Shown piece after piece: positions 19,799-29,243 of a DNA stretch of 64,000 bases. Made by a program: the position numbers and the translations under genes. This stretch comes from CAKZML01 sp963823435 (GTDB lineage: Bacteria > Pseudomonadota > Gammaproteobacteria > Steroidobacterales > BM003): assembly GCA_963823435.1 (NCBI GenBank), contig CAWGLN010000001.1, positions 310,001 to 374,000 on the forward strand. The letters run 5' to 3'. Each line of letters begins with the position of its first letter. Position 1 is the stretch's first letter. Under the pieces are notes generated by a model that had not been told where the DNA came from, ran no database searches, and saw only the letters and a list, made by a program, of their open reading frames with translations.

Positions 19799-20401
19799 CT
19801 AGTAAATCCTGAAGCCGCCGTGACGCTTCCGACTCCGGGAATCGAGCCACCACATCCCCAGGACCACGCCTCCGAACAAGGCCAGGAACACGGCTGCCGC
19901 CGCCCAGCGCCAGGGCACCTTCCAATCGCCAATCCCAAGCTGTTGCTTATACTCGGCAATGTCCCACTCCAGTTGCTCGATCGTGGCCCCGCGCGCACTC
20001 AACTCCAGCTGGCTTTGCTGCAATTTCTGAGTCAGGTCTGCAGCCTGTTCCCTTGCCTTGGCCATTTCAGCCTGTGCAGGCTCAGCCACGACCCGCAATG
20101 CCTGCAGCTCGGTTTCCATCTCTTGCAGCCGGGCCCGCGCCGGTTTTTCCGTGATCAGGTAGCCTGCCTTGGCCCACCCTTTCTTTCCATCAACGGTCTT
20201 CACGAGCGCAAAAAAACCAGCCCTGTCCAACATTTCCAGTTGGTCTCCGCTACGCAATGTAGCCACCACTGCTGACGCCTCCGCAGGCTCGGCCTGCAGG
20301 CGTAAGGTGAGCTCATCGGTCACATACACTGTCTCGGCATGTGCAACCGGAAGGGCTGCCAGAAACAGAACCAGACTGGTTACCAGGCGTAATGCATTCA
20401 C
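19799..20401 (-). CDS. SH3-domain membrane protein, YgiM-like (TIGR04211 type)
   Basis: 200 residues: signal peptide ending AHA, a bacterial SH3 domain (VTDELTLRLQAEPAE to KGWAKAGYL), a long coiled coil, then a C-terminal transmembrane helix followed by a short basic cytoplasmic tail. This is the exact plan of E. coli YgiM and TIGR04211 proteins (about 206 residues), thought to bind cell-wall or peptide ligands. I chose GTG 20401, preceded by GGGAG; an in-frame GTG at 20443 would add 14 residues before the signal peptide. It heads a likely operon with the FG-GAP protein. Confidence 0.85.
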   Translation of the reverse strand: MNALRLVTSLVLFLAALPVAHAETVYVTDELTLRLQAEPAEASAVVATLRSGDQLEMLDRAGFFALVKTVDGKKGWAKAGYLITEKPARARLQEMETELQALRVVAEPAQAEMAKAREQAADLTQKLQQSQLELSARGATIEQLEWDIAEYKQQLGIGDWKVPWRWAAAAVFLALFGGVVLGMWWLDSRSRKRHGGFRIY

Positions 20402-20461
20402 CGACAATCTCCCGCTAGTATCGGCATCGGCAACCCGTGTCACCGACGTGAAGCAATGATC

Positions 20462-21548
20462 TTACCGGGTTTGTGCCTCGCCCGCGAAGGCTCCCGTCTG
20501 CGCAAGATCCTGAGCAATATAATTCAGCGCCGCCTTCAGCATGCTGCTACGGGGAAACCTGTTATTGGTAATCACCGTACTCGCCACCATGGGATGGGTT
20601 TCGGTAACCGGCACGGCAACACTCCAGTGATTAGCGTTCAAATAAGCCAATAACACCGCCCCCGGGATCACCTGGTCATAAAACAACAGTTCCCCATCGT
20701 TTCTCGGGTCAATTCTGGCCAGCGCGCGGTAACCACGCATGGAATTCAGACCCACCTTTTCCTGGTTCACAAATGCCGACATCGAGTAATAACGCACGAA
20801 CTCCGGGAGCGGATTGTTGGCCAGCCAATTCATGCGGTAACGGCGGGTAAGATCTGTCCATCGCCAGGGCGTCACCGACCGGGCACGCATCCAGTTCCAC
20901 ATCCGCCAGCCAGTTCTGATAATCCTCGTAGGCATCATCAGCCCGGGGCGAGCCGTTGATCGCACCGGCGACACTAAGCACCGCACTGACCCGCCTGGCC
21001 AGGTCGGGATAGGACACCAGGAATTGCAAAATATCCACGGCGCCCTTGGAGTGACCCACCAGCACCAGGCTCTGACCGGGTTTCAATTCAAGGGCGCCGA
21101 TGTATTCGGCGATGGTCACGGCATTGGCCTCACTGCCGGAGCGACCACTGACCCGCAGGTATTCCATTTCCACCCCGGCCAGTGCCAGGGCTTCGCCACT
21201 GGTCTGAAACGCTCGAGTAAAGTCCTCCAGGCAATCGCTGAACAGACCAGGCACCACCACCATCTTCAGGCCCAGATCATGTGCCGGCTGCGGAACCTTG
21301 CCAGGCGATACAGGCTCATCAGCCAATCTATGCAGATAGCTGTTGCAATCCTCGTCGGCGAACTCGGAATCCACGGCCAATTCGGCGCAGAATAACTCCC
21401 GAAACCGGGCCCGGCCGTCACTTACAGGCGGAGTCCCGGACACGCTAAGCACCTGCATGGGAACATCCAACTCGTAGGGCAGCAGGCTTGCAGGCTGACC
21501 GCAAGCGGAAATAACCAGCAGGCAAATGGAGGTAATCAGGTAGCGCAC
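20462..21548 (-). CDS. Alpha/beta-hydrolase lipoprotein (lipase/esterase-like), one frameshift
   Basis: About 361 residues once one apparent extra base near 20865 is removed. The N-terminus has a lipobox (LVISAC, Cys16), so it is probably membrane-anchored. The nucleophile elbow GHSKG contains Ser167, and the preceding VVVPGLFSDC is the usual oxyanion strand. The shift falls after the GDALAMDR segment, and the shifted frame continues LTRRYRMNWLANN to the end. Residues GNDGELLFYDQVIPG and NANHWSVAVPV near the C-terminus supply the expected late Asp and His. The substrate is unknown. It is divergent from the PhoX-like gene. Confidence 0.75.
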
Positions 21549-21635
21549 ATTGCGTTCCGTACTTGTATAAACAGATGAACCCGGGCAGATTCTATCGTCA
21601 ACTGATCGGTTTGGCTAAACGGTACACAGAAGCTG

Positions 21636-23039
21636 ATGGCAAAGAATTTCAAAGGAACTGCTCCTCGCAAAGGCCAGCGCGCACAGCCGGCAATGCTCAA
21701 TCGCAGGGACTTCCTGGGACTCGGTGCGGCGGCGACCCTCGGGATGTTCGGCCAGCGTGTGGCGCTTGCCTTGCCGGGTGTAACCCCGCCTGAATCGGCA
21801 GGTTACGGGCCATTACAGCCCGCCCTGGATCACGCTACCGGGCTGCACCTGATAGACCTTCCCGAGGGCTTTAGTTACATCAGCTTTGGCTGGACTACAG
21901 AGGTGATGGCGGATGGCAAGCCCACGCCGGCCCGGCATGACGGTATGGCGGTAGTGCTGGAGCAGGACGGTATACTCACCTTGCTGCGTAATCACGAGGT
22001 CTGGAACGAGACCCGGAGTTTTGCTCCTCCCAATCTCACCTATGACAGATACGCCGGCGGCGGCGTGACCCGCCTGCGCTTCGACGCCAGGCAAGGAAAG
22101 TGGCTGGACGCTGAAGCGGCCCTGGGCGGAACCATGACTAATTGCGCCGGCGGTCCCACGCCCTGGGGCAGCTGGCTCAGCTGCGAAGAAGACCTGATTT
22201 CACCAGGCCCCGGTAGCAAATTACGCCGCAACCATGGTTACGTTTTTGAAGTGGATGGCCTGGGTCAGACCCGGGCCGACCCCATCAAGGAAATGGGCCG
22301 ATTCCTGCACGAGGCCTGCGCGGTGGATCCCGAGAGCGGCTATGTGTACATGACCGAGGACAACGATACCTCCGGTTTTTATCGATACCTGCCTGACACC
22401 CCGGGCAAACTCCACGCCGGTGGGGAGTTACAAATGCTCAAGGTACGCGGCAGGAAGAGCCTGCGCACCGAAGAGTTGCCGCCTGGAAGCATATTCGAAG
22501 CGGAATGGGTGCCCATCGATAAACCCGATACAGCCCACCAGCGGGGAACAAACAATGGCATAGGCGTTTTCATGCAGGGTTACCGGCAGGGCGGGGCCGT
22601 GTTCCGGCGCGGCGAAGGCTGTATCTACACGGCCGGCAAAATCCTGTTTGTCTGCACCACCGGTGGACGAAACGGGATGGGGCAGGTCTGGGCCTACGAC
22701 CTGGCACAGCAGTCCATCGAACTGGTACTGGAATCACCCGACTCGGGAGAGCTGAATCACCCTGACAACCTGGCGGCCAGTCCTCGCGGTGGCCTGCTCT
22801 TGTGCGAGGACGGCAGCCGTCCCGAGCAGCAGATGGTGGGTATGTCCAGCAACGGCGGATTGTTTCCTTTCGCTCGCAACAAGGTCGTATTGAATGGCGA
22901 GATACCGATAGGCAAAGGCGACTACAGGGCCTCCGAGTGGGCTGGCGCCTGCTTTCACGATAACTGGCTGTTTGCGAACATACAGGTACCCGGGGTCACT
23001 TTCGCGATAACGGGTCCCTGGGAAAATGGCCCGCTCTGA
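21636..23039 (+). CDS. Tat-exported PhoX-like protein (DUF839)
   Basis: A 467-residue protein with a twin-arginine signal (NRRDFLGLGAAATLG, residues about 22-36). The mature part is a DUF839/PhoX-type beta-propeller: NHEVWNE, GTMTNCAGGPTPWGSWLSCEED, GRFLHEACAVDP, MTEDN and HPDNLAASPRGG. PhoX enzymes are calcium/iron phosphatases, and the NCAGG/TPWG and CEED/HE motifs correspond to metal-site regions. This protein is shorter than classical PhoX (about 600 or more), so the substrate may differ. It lies just upstream of an exported amidohydrolase on the same strand. Confidence 0.85.
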   Translation: MAKNFKGTAPRKGQRAQPAMLNRRDFLGLGAAATLGMFGQRVALALPGVTPPESAGYGPLQPALDHATGLHLIDLPEGFSYISFGWTTEVMADGKPTPARHDGMAVVLEQDGILTLLRNHEVWNETRSFAPPNLTYDRYAGGGVTRLRFDARQGKWLDAEAALGGTMTNCAGGPTPWGSWLSCEEDLISPGPGSKLRRNHGYVFEVDGLGQTRADPIKEMGRFLHEACAVDPESGYVYMTEDNDTSGFYRYLPDTPGKLHAGGELQMLKVRGRKSLRTEELPPGSIFEAEWVPIDKPDTAHQRGTNNGIGVFMQGYRQGGAVFRRGEGCIYTAGKILFVCTTGGRNGMGQVWAYDLAQQSIELVLESPDSGELNHPDNLAASPRGGLLLCEDGSRPEQQMVGMSSNGGLFPFARNKVVLNGEIPIGKGDYRASEWAGACFHDNWLFANIQVPGVTFAITGPWENGPL

Positions 23040-23161
23040 ACTACTCATGAACTCGATTCTTGCGTCCAAAGTAAATCAAGGGCTCCCTGGAGCCTACCGC
23101 CGGATCTGTCTCGAACTTCACCTCCAGGTGAAGCACTGAGGAACACCGTTAGCGAGGAAAT

Positions 23162-24775
23162 ATGCGTCTGCACCATGCCCTACTCCTGATATCCCTGTGT
23201 CTGTCTGCAGCACCGGCATGGCCTGCAACGGAGTCGATACCCGAGGCGCCTCCGCGCAATCGCGGCGAAGGCCCCTACCCTCGACTGATACTCCGCGGTG
23301 TCACGGTAATTAACAGTACGGGAGCCCCGCCCCAGGGGCCCATGGACATTGTGATCGTGGGCAAGCGGATCGCCGAAGTGCGTAGCGTTGGCAACCCGGG
23401 TGTACCCATTGACCCGACCGCGCGACCCAAGGCTCTGCCAGGGGATATCGAAATGGACCTGTCCGGCATGTATGTACTGCCGGGCTTTGTGGATATGCAC
23501 GGCCACATAGGCGGCAAGGATCAAGGCACCCCGGCGGAATACGTATTCAAGTTGTGGATGGCCCACGGCATCACCACTATCCGGGATCCTGGCACTTTCA
23601 ACTCGCTGGAGTGGGTGCTGGGGCAAAAAAAGAGCAGTGAACGTAATACCATCAGCGCGCCCAGGATTCGAGCCTACACCTACTTCGGACAAGGCGCAGA
23701 CAAGCCGATCACCACCCCCGAACAAGCCCGACGCTGGGTCGCGGATGTGGCGCGCAAGGGAGCAGACGGGATCAAGTTCTTCGGCGCACCACCGGAGGTG
23801 CTCAAGGCTGCCCTGGAGGAGGCGCGCAAGCGTGGGCTACGCAGCGCGATGCATCATGCCCAGCTGGAAGTGGCGCGCGCCAACGTCATGGATACGGCCG
23901 CATGGGGCCTGACCAGCATGGAGCATTGGTACGGTCTGCCCGAGGCCTTGTTTGAAGACCGTACCGTCCAGGACTATCCGGCGGACTATAACTACAACAA
24001 TGAACAGCACCGTTTCGCCGAAGCGGGTCGATTATGGGCCCAGGCGGCCGAACCGGGCTCCAGACGCTGGCGCGAGGTGCGTGATCGCCTGATCGAACTG
24101 GATTTCACCATCGACCCAACCCTCACTATTTACGAGGCCAGTCGGGACCTGATGAGCCAACGCCGTGCCGAATGGCACGATACCTATACCCTGCCCTCCC
24201 TGTGGGAATTTTTTCACCCGAGCAGGAACGCACATGGCTCGTACTGGTATGACTGGACCACGGCAGACGAAATCGCCTGGAAGGAGAATTACAGAAAGTG
24301 GATGCTGTTCCTGAATGACTACAAGAATCATGGCGGCCGCATCACCACCGGATCAGACTCGGGCTACATCTATAAACTGTACGGTTTCGGCTATATACAG
24401 GAACTGGAATTGCTTCAGGAGGCCGGCTTCCACCCGTTGGAGGTCGTTCGTGCCGCCACCTTGAACGGTGCCCAGGCCCTGGGTATGGACAAGGATATTG
24501 GCTCGATTGAAGTTGGCAAACTGGCCGATCTCGTGGTGGTCCGGGAAAACCCCCTGCACAACTTCAAGGTCCTTTACGGCACCGGCGCCTTGCGTGTGGA
24601 CGAGAACAACCGTGCAGTCAGAACCGACGGAGTGCGCTATACGATCAAGGATGGAATTGTCTTCGATGCGCAGGAATTGTTAGCTGATGTGGCCGCCATG
24701 GTCCAGGCAGCCAGACTGGGTGCCGGCACCGGAATTCCGGTTCAACCTGGGCTGGAATCTACAGAAACCCCCTAA
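23162..24775 (+). CDS. Exported amidohydrolase-family metallo-enzyme
   Basis: A 537-residue protein with a signal peptide (cleavage near PAWPA). The TIM-barrel metal site is visible: HGH (113-115) after strand 1, a possible bridging lysine in GADGIKFFG, histidines in SAMHHAQ and SMEHWYG, and the late aspartate in TTGSDSG. The end has the usual composite-domain sequence GSIEVGKLADLVVV. This places it with imidazolonepropionase/dipeptidase-like amidohydrolases; the substrate cannot be told. A large insert (about 270-400), rich in Trp and Tyr, probably forms a substrate lid. It is about 120 bases after the PhoX-like gene. Confidence 0.85.
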   Translation: MRLHHALLLISLCLSAAPAWPATESIPEAPPRNRGEGPYPRLILRGVTVINSTGAPPQGPMDIVIVGKRIAEVRSVGNPGVPIDPTARPKALPGDIEMDLSGMYVLPGFVDMHGHIGGKDQGTPAEYVFKLWMAHGITTIRDPGTFNSLEWVLGQKKSSERNTISAPRIRAYTYFGQGADKPITTPEQARRWVADVARKGADGIKFFGAPPEVLKAALEEARKRGLRSAMHHAQLEVARANVMDTAAWGLTSMEHWYGLPEALFEDRTVQDYPADYNYNNEQHRFAEAGRLWAQAAEPGSRRWREVRDRLIELDFTIDPTLTIYEASRDLMSQRRAEWHDTYTLPSLWEFFHPSRNAHGSYWYDWTTADEIAWKENYRKWMLFLNDYKNHGGRITTGSDSGYIYKLYGFGYIQELELLQEAGFHPLEVVRAATLNGAQALGMDKDIGSIEVGKLADLVVVRENPLHNFKVLYGTGALRVDENNRAVRTDGVRYTIKDGIVFDAQELLADVAAMVQAARLGAGTGIPVQPGLESTETP

Positions 24776-24960
24776 TTTATTGATAAATATGGGGGTAAAC
24801 TCGGAAAATGTGACCAGATCGTTGTTTATTATCAGGCCCTTTGGTGGTAAATATGCACATGGATACGGGCAGATTCTGGCCGCAGGGCGGACTGCTCCGA
24901 CGTCGGGCAGTGTTTGCATGACTCCGAAAGTGAGTTTGGAATAATGGACGGAACGAAAAA

Positions 24961-26463
24961 ATGACCACCGAGTCCCCCAAAGATCGGGCCTTTGCACTAC
25001 TTAACAGTGCCCTGGACGAGTGGGAAGACAAGGTTGCGGCCTTGCAGGCCACGCTGAATGAACGGGACCAGGAAATAGCCAGCCTGAAGACCCGGGCGGA
25101 TGCGGGTGCCAGTGAGACGGAAACCGTCACGATCAAGTCGCTCAAGCCAAGTCCCGACCAAATTACCGACCTGAGTAAAAAGATCAAGACACGCACCCGT
25201 CAGCAAGAGGAACTGAAGCTTGCGCTGGATGCCAAGGAAGCGGAACTGAATGCGATGACGGACCGGCTTGCCGGTCGCGATGCTGAACTAGCCCGGATTG
25301 CGGCCGCGGCTGAAGAAGGATCGGAGCGCATGGATGGTCTGCAGAAGGAACTCCAGGAGTGGCAGGATCGCTACGGCGAAGCCCAAAAACATCTCGCCGA
25401 CCGTGAGCATACCGTCAGCAATCTTGAGGCTGTGATCGGCGCCAAGGTCGAACTGATGGCCGTGCAGGAACAGGAGCTTGACGATCTCAGGCAACGACTG
25501 CCTTCGAAAATCGCCTCCCTGGACGAATACAAGAGTCGTCTGCAACAAAGTCAGGAAGAACTGGATGCCCTGAAAGCAGAGATGTTCACAAAGGAAGCCT
25601 CCCTGCACGAGAAAATTGTGCTGGCTACCGGGTTGCAGGAACAACTGAATGAGGTTCAGGCGCGGCTTGGTGAAAGTGAAGACGCGCTGCAGGCGTCCCT
25701 GACCTTGAATTCCCGGCATGATGCCGAGCAAGGCGCTGCGCGCAAGACGATCGGTAACATGGAAAGCCAGCTTGCTACGCTTAAAGGCCAACTGACCCAG
25801 CGTAACAAGGAGTTTGGCGATCTACAGAGCCGGCTCCAGGAACAAAGCGCCAGGGCCGACTCATTGCAGACCACAGTCAGCCGGCTGGAAGATGAGCTGG
25901 AGAAAGCCCATGCCCGCAGCGAGATCAGCGACAAGAAAGCTGAAGATCTGGACCTGAAACTGAAGGAAGGCAAGGGGCTTTACCAGTCCCAGGAAGCGAC
26001 CCTGGCGGCGCAAAAGGAATTGATCGCCAACATGGAGAAGGATACCGCCAAGGTACGTGGCGTACGCGCTGATCTGCGCAGCAAGGAAGCGGAACTGGCG
26101 GAAACCCTGAAGTTGGTGGAAACCCGGGACAAGCTGATTGAGTCCCTGCAATTGGACAGCAATGAATTGCGCAAGACCAAGCGCCAGTTACGCGAAGCCG
26201 AGACCGAATTGGCACGCATCAAGATGCTGACCGCACCGGGAATCGAGACCCCGGAGATGATTGAGCTCAAGCAGGCTTTCAATGACCGGGAAAAAGCGAT
26301 TGGTGCGCTTTCCGTTGCCGTGCGCAAACGTGAACAAACAATTGCGGAGCTAACCCAGGAGGCCGAGGCCTGGCATCAGCGTTACCAGAAACTGCAGGAA
26401 AAATTTCCCGGCCTGAATGGCGCTGATACCGCCCTGGACAAGGCCAGCGCCAAGAAAGCCTGA
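24961..26463 (+). CDS. Long coiled-coil protein of unknown function
   Basis: 500 residues, almost all in heptad-patterned alpha-helix rich in Glu, Lys, Gln, Ala and Leu, with no signal peptide, membrane segment or recognisable enzymatic domain. It resembles filament- or chromosome-associated coiled-coil proteins only in composition. Two proline-containing breaks (about residues 58-66 and 425-430) may separate rod segments. The start ATG 24961 is preceded by GGAACG. I do not recognise the family; a structural or cytoskeletal role is a guess. Confidence 0.7.
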   Translation: MTTESPKDRAFALLNSALDEWEDKVAALQATLNERDQEIASLKTRADAGASETETVTIKSLKPSPDQITDLSKKIKTRTRQQEELKLALDAKEAELNAMTDRLAGRDAELARIAAAAEEGSERMDGLQKELQEWQDRYGEAQKHLADREHTVSNLEAVIGAKVELMAVQEQELDDLRQRLPSKIASLDEYKSRLQQSQEELDALKAEMFTKEASLHEKIVLATGLQEQLNEVQARLGESEDALQASLTLNSRHDAEQGAARKTIGNMESQLATLKGQLTQRNKEFGDLQSRLQEQSARADSLQTTVSRLEDELEKAHARSEISDKKAEDLDLKLKEGKGLYQSQEATLAAQKELIANMEKDTAKVRGVRADLRSKEAELAETLKLVETRDKLIESLQLDSNELRKTKRQLREAETELARIKMLTAPGIETPEMIELKQAFNDREKAIGALSVAVRKREQTIAELTQEAEAWHQRYQKLQEKFPGLNGADTALDKASAKKA

Positions 26464-26510
26464 GCCGGGTTGACGCTGGTCTGCGCGACGCGCCAGGGCA
26501 GGCAGGCGGC

Positions 26511-27284
26511 TCACTTCACAATGAACTCGTCACGATCTGCCAGGAATGGAAAACGTTCCCGATAGGTCATCAGCGCCTCGCGATCGAGGCTGGCATTGTG
26601 CACCTGCTGCAGACCTTCACAAGACCACTTCACCTCGCCGGCAAAATCCACCAGGCAGCTGTCTCCCAGGTATTCCAGACCCTTGGCATCAGTGCCGACC
26701 CGGTTGACCGCGGCGACATAGCATTGATTCTCTATCGCCCTGGCCCTGGCCAGGACTTGCCAGTGCACACGCCGCCTGCTCGGCCAGTTGGCCACATATA
26801 CAAGCAGGTCGTAGTCCAGGTCGTTCCGACTCCATACCGGGAAGCGCAAGTCATAGCAGATCATCGGACATATGCGCCAGCCCCTGAATTCGAATACCGA
26901 TCGGGACTGACCCGGAACATAGCTGCCGTCCTCGCCGGCCATGCCAAACAAGTGACGCTTGTCGTAGTGGTGCAAGGTGCCGTCAGGCTCAGCCAGGACA
27001 AACCGGTTCACAAAGGCTCCGCTCTCGGCAATTATCAGGCTGCCACACACGGCGGCATCCAGCTGTGCGGCACGTGCCTGCATCCAGCTGACGCCGGGCC
27101 CGTCCATGCCCTCGGCAAATTCTCCGGCCTGCATGGTAAAACCGGTGGTAAACATTTCAGGCAGAATCACGAGGTCTGATTCCGGAGATACCTCGTCGAG
27201 CATGAACTGCAAATGTTCACGATTTTCCCGAGGCTGATGCCAGGCAAGATCTGCCTGCACCAGGCTGATATTCAAAGTTGACAT
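26511..27284 (-). CDS. yafV: Omega-amidase of the nitrilase family (YafV/Nit2-like)
   Basis: A 257-residue nitrilase-superfamily enzyme. The catalytic triad is Glu43 (LPEMF), Lys109 (YDKRHLF) and Cys143 (MICYDLRFP). The product matches YafV, which hydrolyses alpha-ketoglutaramate and 2-oxosuccinamate to the oxo-acid plus ammonia. ATG 27284 lies inside the last codons of the upstream aminotransferase gene (13-base overlap), so the two are translationally coupled. The pairing matches the glutamine transaminase/omega-amidase pathway, in which the amidase makes transamination by glutamine irreversible. Confidence 0.9.
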   Translation of the reverse strand: MSTLNISLVQADLAWHQPRENREHLQFMLDEVSPESDLVILPEMFTTGFTMQAGEFAEGMDGPGVSWMQARAAQLDAAVCGSLIIAESGAFVNRFVLAEPDGTLHHYDKRHLFGMAGEDGSYVPGQSRSVFEFRGWRICPMICYDLRFPVWSRNDLDYDLLVYVANWPSRRRVHWQVLARARAIENQCYVAAVNRVGTDAKGLEYLGDSCLVDFAGEVKWSCEGLQQVHNASLDREALMTYRERFPFLADRDEFIVK

Positions 27285-28432
27285 AGACGCCTGGCTGCCT
27301 CGATCAGGGTGGTGTCGTTCTTGGCAAAGCAAAAACGCAGGTAGCGCCCGCGAAGGGGCGTTTTGGAAAACACGGATACGGGTATCGACGCTACGCCGAT
27401 TTCGCCGATCAGCGCCTCGGCATAGGCCACATCACCCAAATCCGAAATCTCACTGTACTCAAGCAGCTGAAAATAACTACCGCTGGTCGGCATCAAGCGA
27501 AACCTGGAGTCCTGCAAATGACCGCAGAAAAGATCACGCTTGACCTGGTAGAAATCCGACAATTGTTTCCAATGCTCTGCATGCTCGTCCAGGAAATCCG
27601 CAATGGCCATTTGCATCGGCGTGGCAATGCAAAAGCACACGAACTGGTGGATCTTCCTGAACTCCGCCATCAACTCTTTCGGCGCGGCGCAGAAACCGAT
27701 CTTCCAGCCCGTTGCGTGCAGGGTTTTTCCAAAAGATGAAATCACGAAGCTGCGCTGGAACAGTTCATCGTGGGCCAACACACTGCAGTGCTCCTGGCCA
27801 TCAAAAACCATGTGTTCGTATACCTCGTCGGAGACGATCCACAGCCGATGGGAACGAACAATCTCTGCCAGCCGATCCAGGTCGGCCCTATCAAGGATGG
27901 CGCCGGTGGGGTTGTGTGGCGTATTCAGAATAATCAGGCGGGTGCGGGAAGTTATCGCTTTTTCGACCCTGTCCCAGTCCACGCTGAAATCCGGTTCCTG
28001 CAGAGGCAGGTGCACCGTTCGTCCACCGGCCAGATTTACCGCGGGCTCATAACTGTCGTAGGCCGGATCAAACACGATGACCTCGTCACCCGCGGCCACC
28101 ACGGCCTGGATGGCCACGTACAAAGCCTCGGTGGCGCCGTGGGTGATGGTCACCTCACGCTCGGGGCACAGGTTGCGACCATGTTGCAGGGAAATCTTGC
28201 GCGTGACCTGCTGTCGCAGGACCGCGACACCAGTCATGGGCGCGTATTGGTTGTGGCCATTGTTCACATGCCGGCTCAAGGCGTCACGCAGGGCCTGTGG
28301 CGCATCGAACTCCGGAAAACCCTGGGACAGGTTCAGCGCACCGGACTCGCTTGCCAACTGGGACATCAGCGTGAATATGGTGGTTCCTACCCCTGGCAAC
28401 TTGCTGCTTAATGCTATTTTGGGTCCTGCCAT
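27272..28432 (-). CDS. ybdL: PLP-dependent aminotransferase, methionine/glutamine aminotransferase type (YbdL-like)
   Basis: A 386-residue fold-type I aminotransferase, the same length as E. coli YbdL. Key segments are NLSQGFPEFD, ITHGATEALY, NTPHNPTGAIL, SDEVYEHMVF and the PLP-lysine segment SSFGKTLHATGWKIG. This class uses methionine, aromatic amino acids and glutamine, with keto-methylthiobutyrate as a typical partner, so it can salvage methionine. ATG 28432 has an AGGAGG site. The overlapping omega-amidase gene downstream strongly supports glutamine as amino donor. Confidence 0.9.
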   Translation of the reverse strand: MAGPKIALSSKLPGVGTTIFTLMSQLASESGALNLSQGFPEFDAPQALRDALSRHVNNGHNQYAPMTGVAVLRQQVTRKISLQHGRNLCPEREVTITHGATEALYVAIQAVVAAGDEVIVFDPAYDSYEPAVNLAGGRTVHLPLQEPDFSVDWDRVEKAITSRTRLIILNTPHNPTGAILDRADLDRLAEIVRSHRLWIVSDEVYEHMVFDGQEHCSVLAHDELFQRSFVISSFGKTLHATGWKIGFCAAPKELMAEFRKIHQFVCFCIATPMQMAIADFLDEHAEHWKQLSDFYQVKRDLFCGHLQDSRFRLMPTSGSYFQLLEYSEISDLGDVAYAEALIGEIGVASIPVSVFSKTPLRGRYLRFCFAKNDTTLIEAARRLCQL

Positions 28433-28613
28433 GTATCCTCCTGCGACAGCCTGAGCTTAGCTGCAGCGTGAGCCAGCGGCAATGGAGCTTTCACCACTGC
28501 AGGCGTAAAACCTGTAAACTTGCGGTAACTGGATTATCAGGCAGTACGATCCTGACTTCCCGCAAACCTGCAACACGATTTTGTAGATTTCACGCGGCAT
28601 CGGAGGCCACGTT

Positions 28614-29162
28614 ATGAAACTGAAAAACATGATGACCGGATTGGTTGCGCTAGGCGCCCTGGCTTTTGGCATGCAAAGCCTGGCGGCGTGGCAGCCAGAC
28701 ACGGACAACCCGGACGAACTGAATACGGCAAAGGCCATCGCGTCATTCAAGAAACACGACCCGAGCATGACCCGGTTCTTTGAAAACGCCCATGGCTATG
28801 CGGTGTTCCCCTCGGTAGGCAAGGGTGGCATCGTCGTCGGTGGCGCCTACGGCAAGGGCATAGTATTCGAGAAAGACCAGCCCATCGGGGCCTCCACACT
28901 GAGCCAGGTAAGCATTGGCTTCCAGCTGGGTGGACAGGCATACAGCGAGATTATCTTTTTCAAGGACAAGGTGGCGCTGGATGACTTCAAGCGCGGCAAC
29001 TACGAAATGGGCGCCCAGGTGTCCGCGGTAGCAGCCACGGCAGGAGCCTCTGCCGATACCAGCTACAACGGCGGCGTGGCGGTGTTCACGATCGCCAAGG
29101 GCGGGCTGATGTTCGAGGCTTCCATCAGCGGGCAGAAGTTCACGTTCACGCCTTACAAGTAA
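28614..29162 (+). CDS. Exported SYLF-domain (YSC84-like) lipid-binding protein
   Basis: A 182-residue protein with a signal peptide (cleavage after SLAA) and a SYLF/YSC84 domain: FFENAHGYAVFPSVGKGGIVVGGAYGKG, then QLGGQAYSEIIFF and a C-terminal GGLMFEASISGQKFTF. The eukaryotic domain binds phosphoinositides; the bacterial periplasmic versions are of unknown role and often linked to envelope lipid homeostasis. The gene is monocistronic, ending in a strong terminator. Confidence 0.9.
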   Translation: MKLKNMMTGLVALGALAFGMQSLAAWQPDTDNPDELNTAKAIASFKKHDPSMTRFFENAHGYAVFPSVGKGGIVVGGAYGKGIVFEKDQPIGASTLSQVSIGFQLGGQAYSEIIFFKDKVALDDFKRGNYEMGAQVSAVAATAGASADTSYNGGVAVFTIAKGGLMFEASISGQKFTFTPYK

Positions 29163-29175
29163 CGGCGACGAGCTG

Positions 29176-29204
29176 AAAAAGGCCGGCGTAATGCCGGCCT
29201 TTTC
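29176..29204 (+). terminator. Rho-independent terminator after SYLF gene
   Basis: AAAAGGCCGGC pairs with GCCGGCCTTTT around a five-base loop, 14 bases after the stop codon, with A-run before and T-run after. It can work in both directions. Confidence 0.9.
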
Positions 29205-29243
29205 ACGTTTCAAACAGCAGCCTGCCCAAGGAACACTGCCGCG

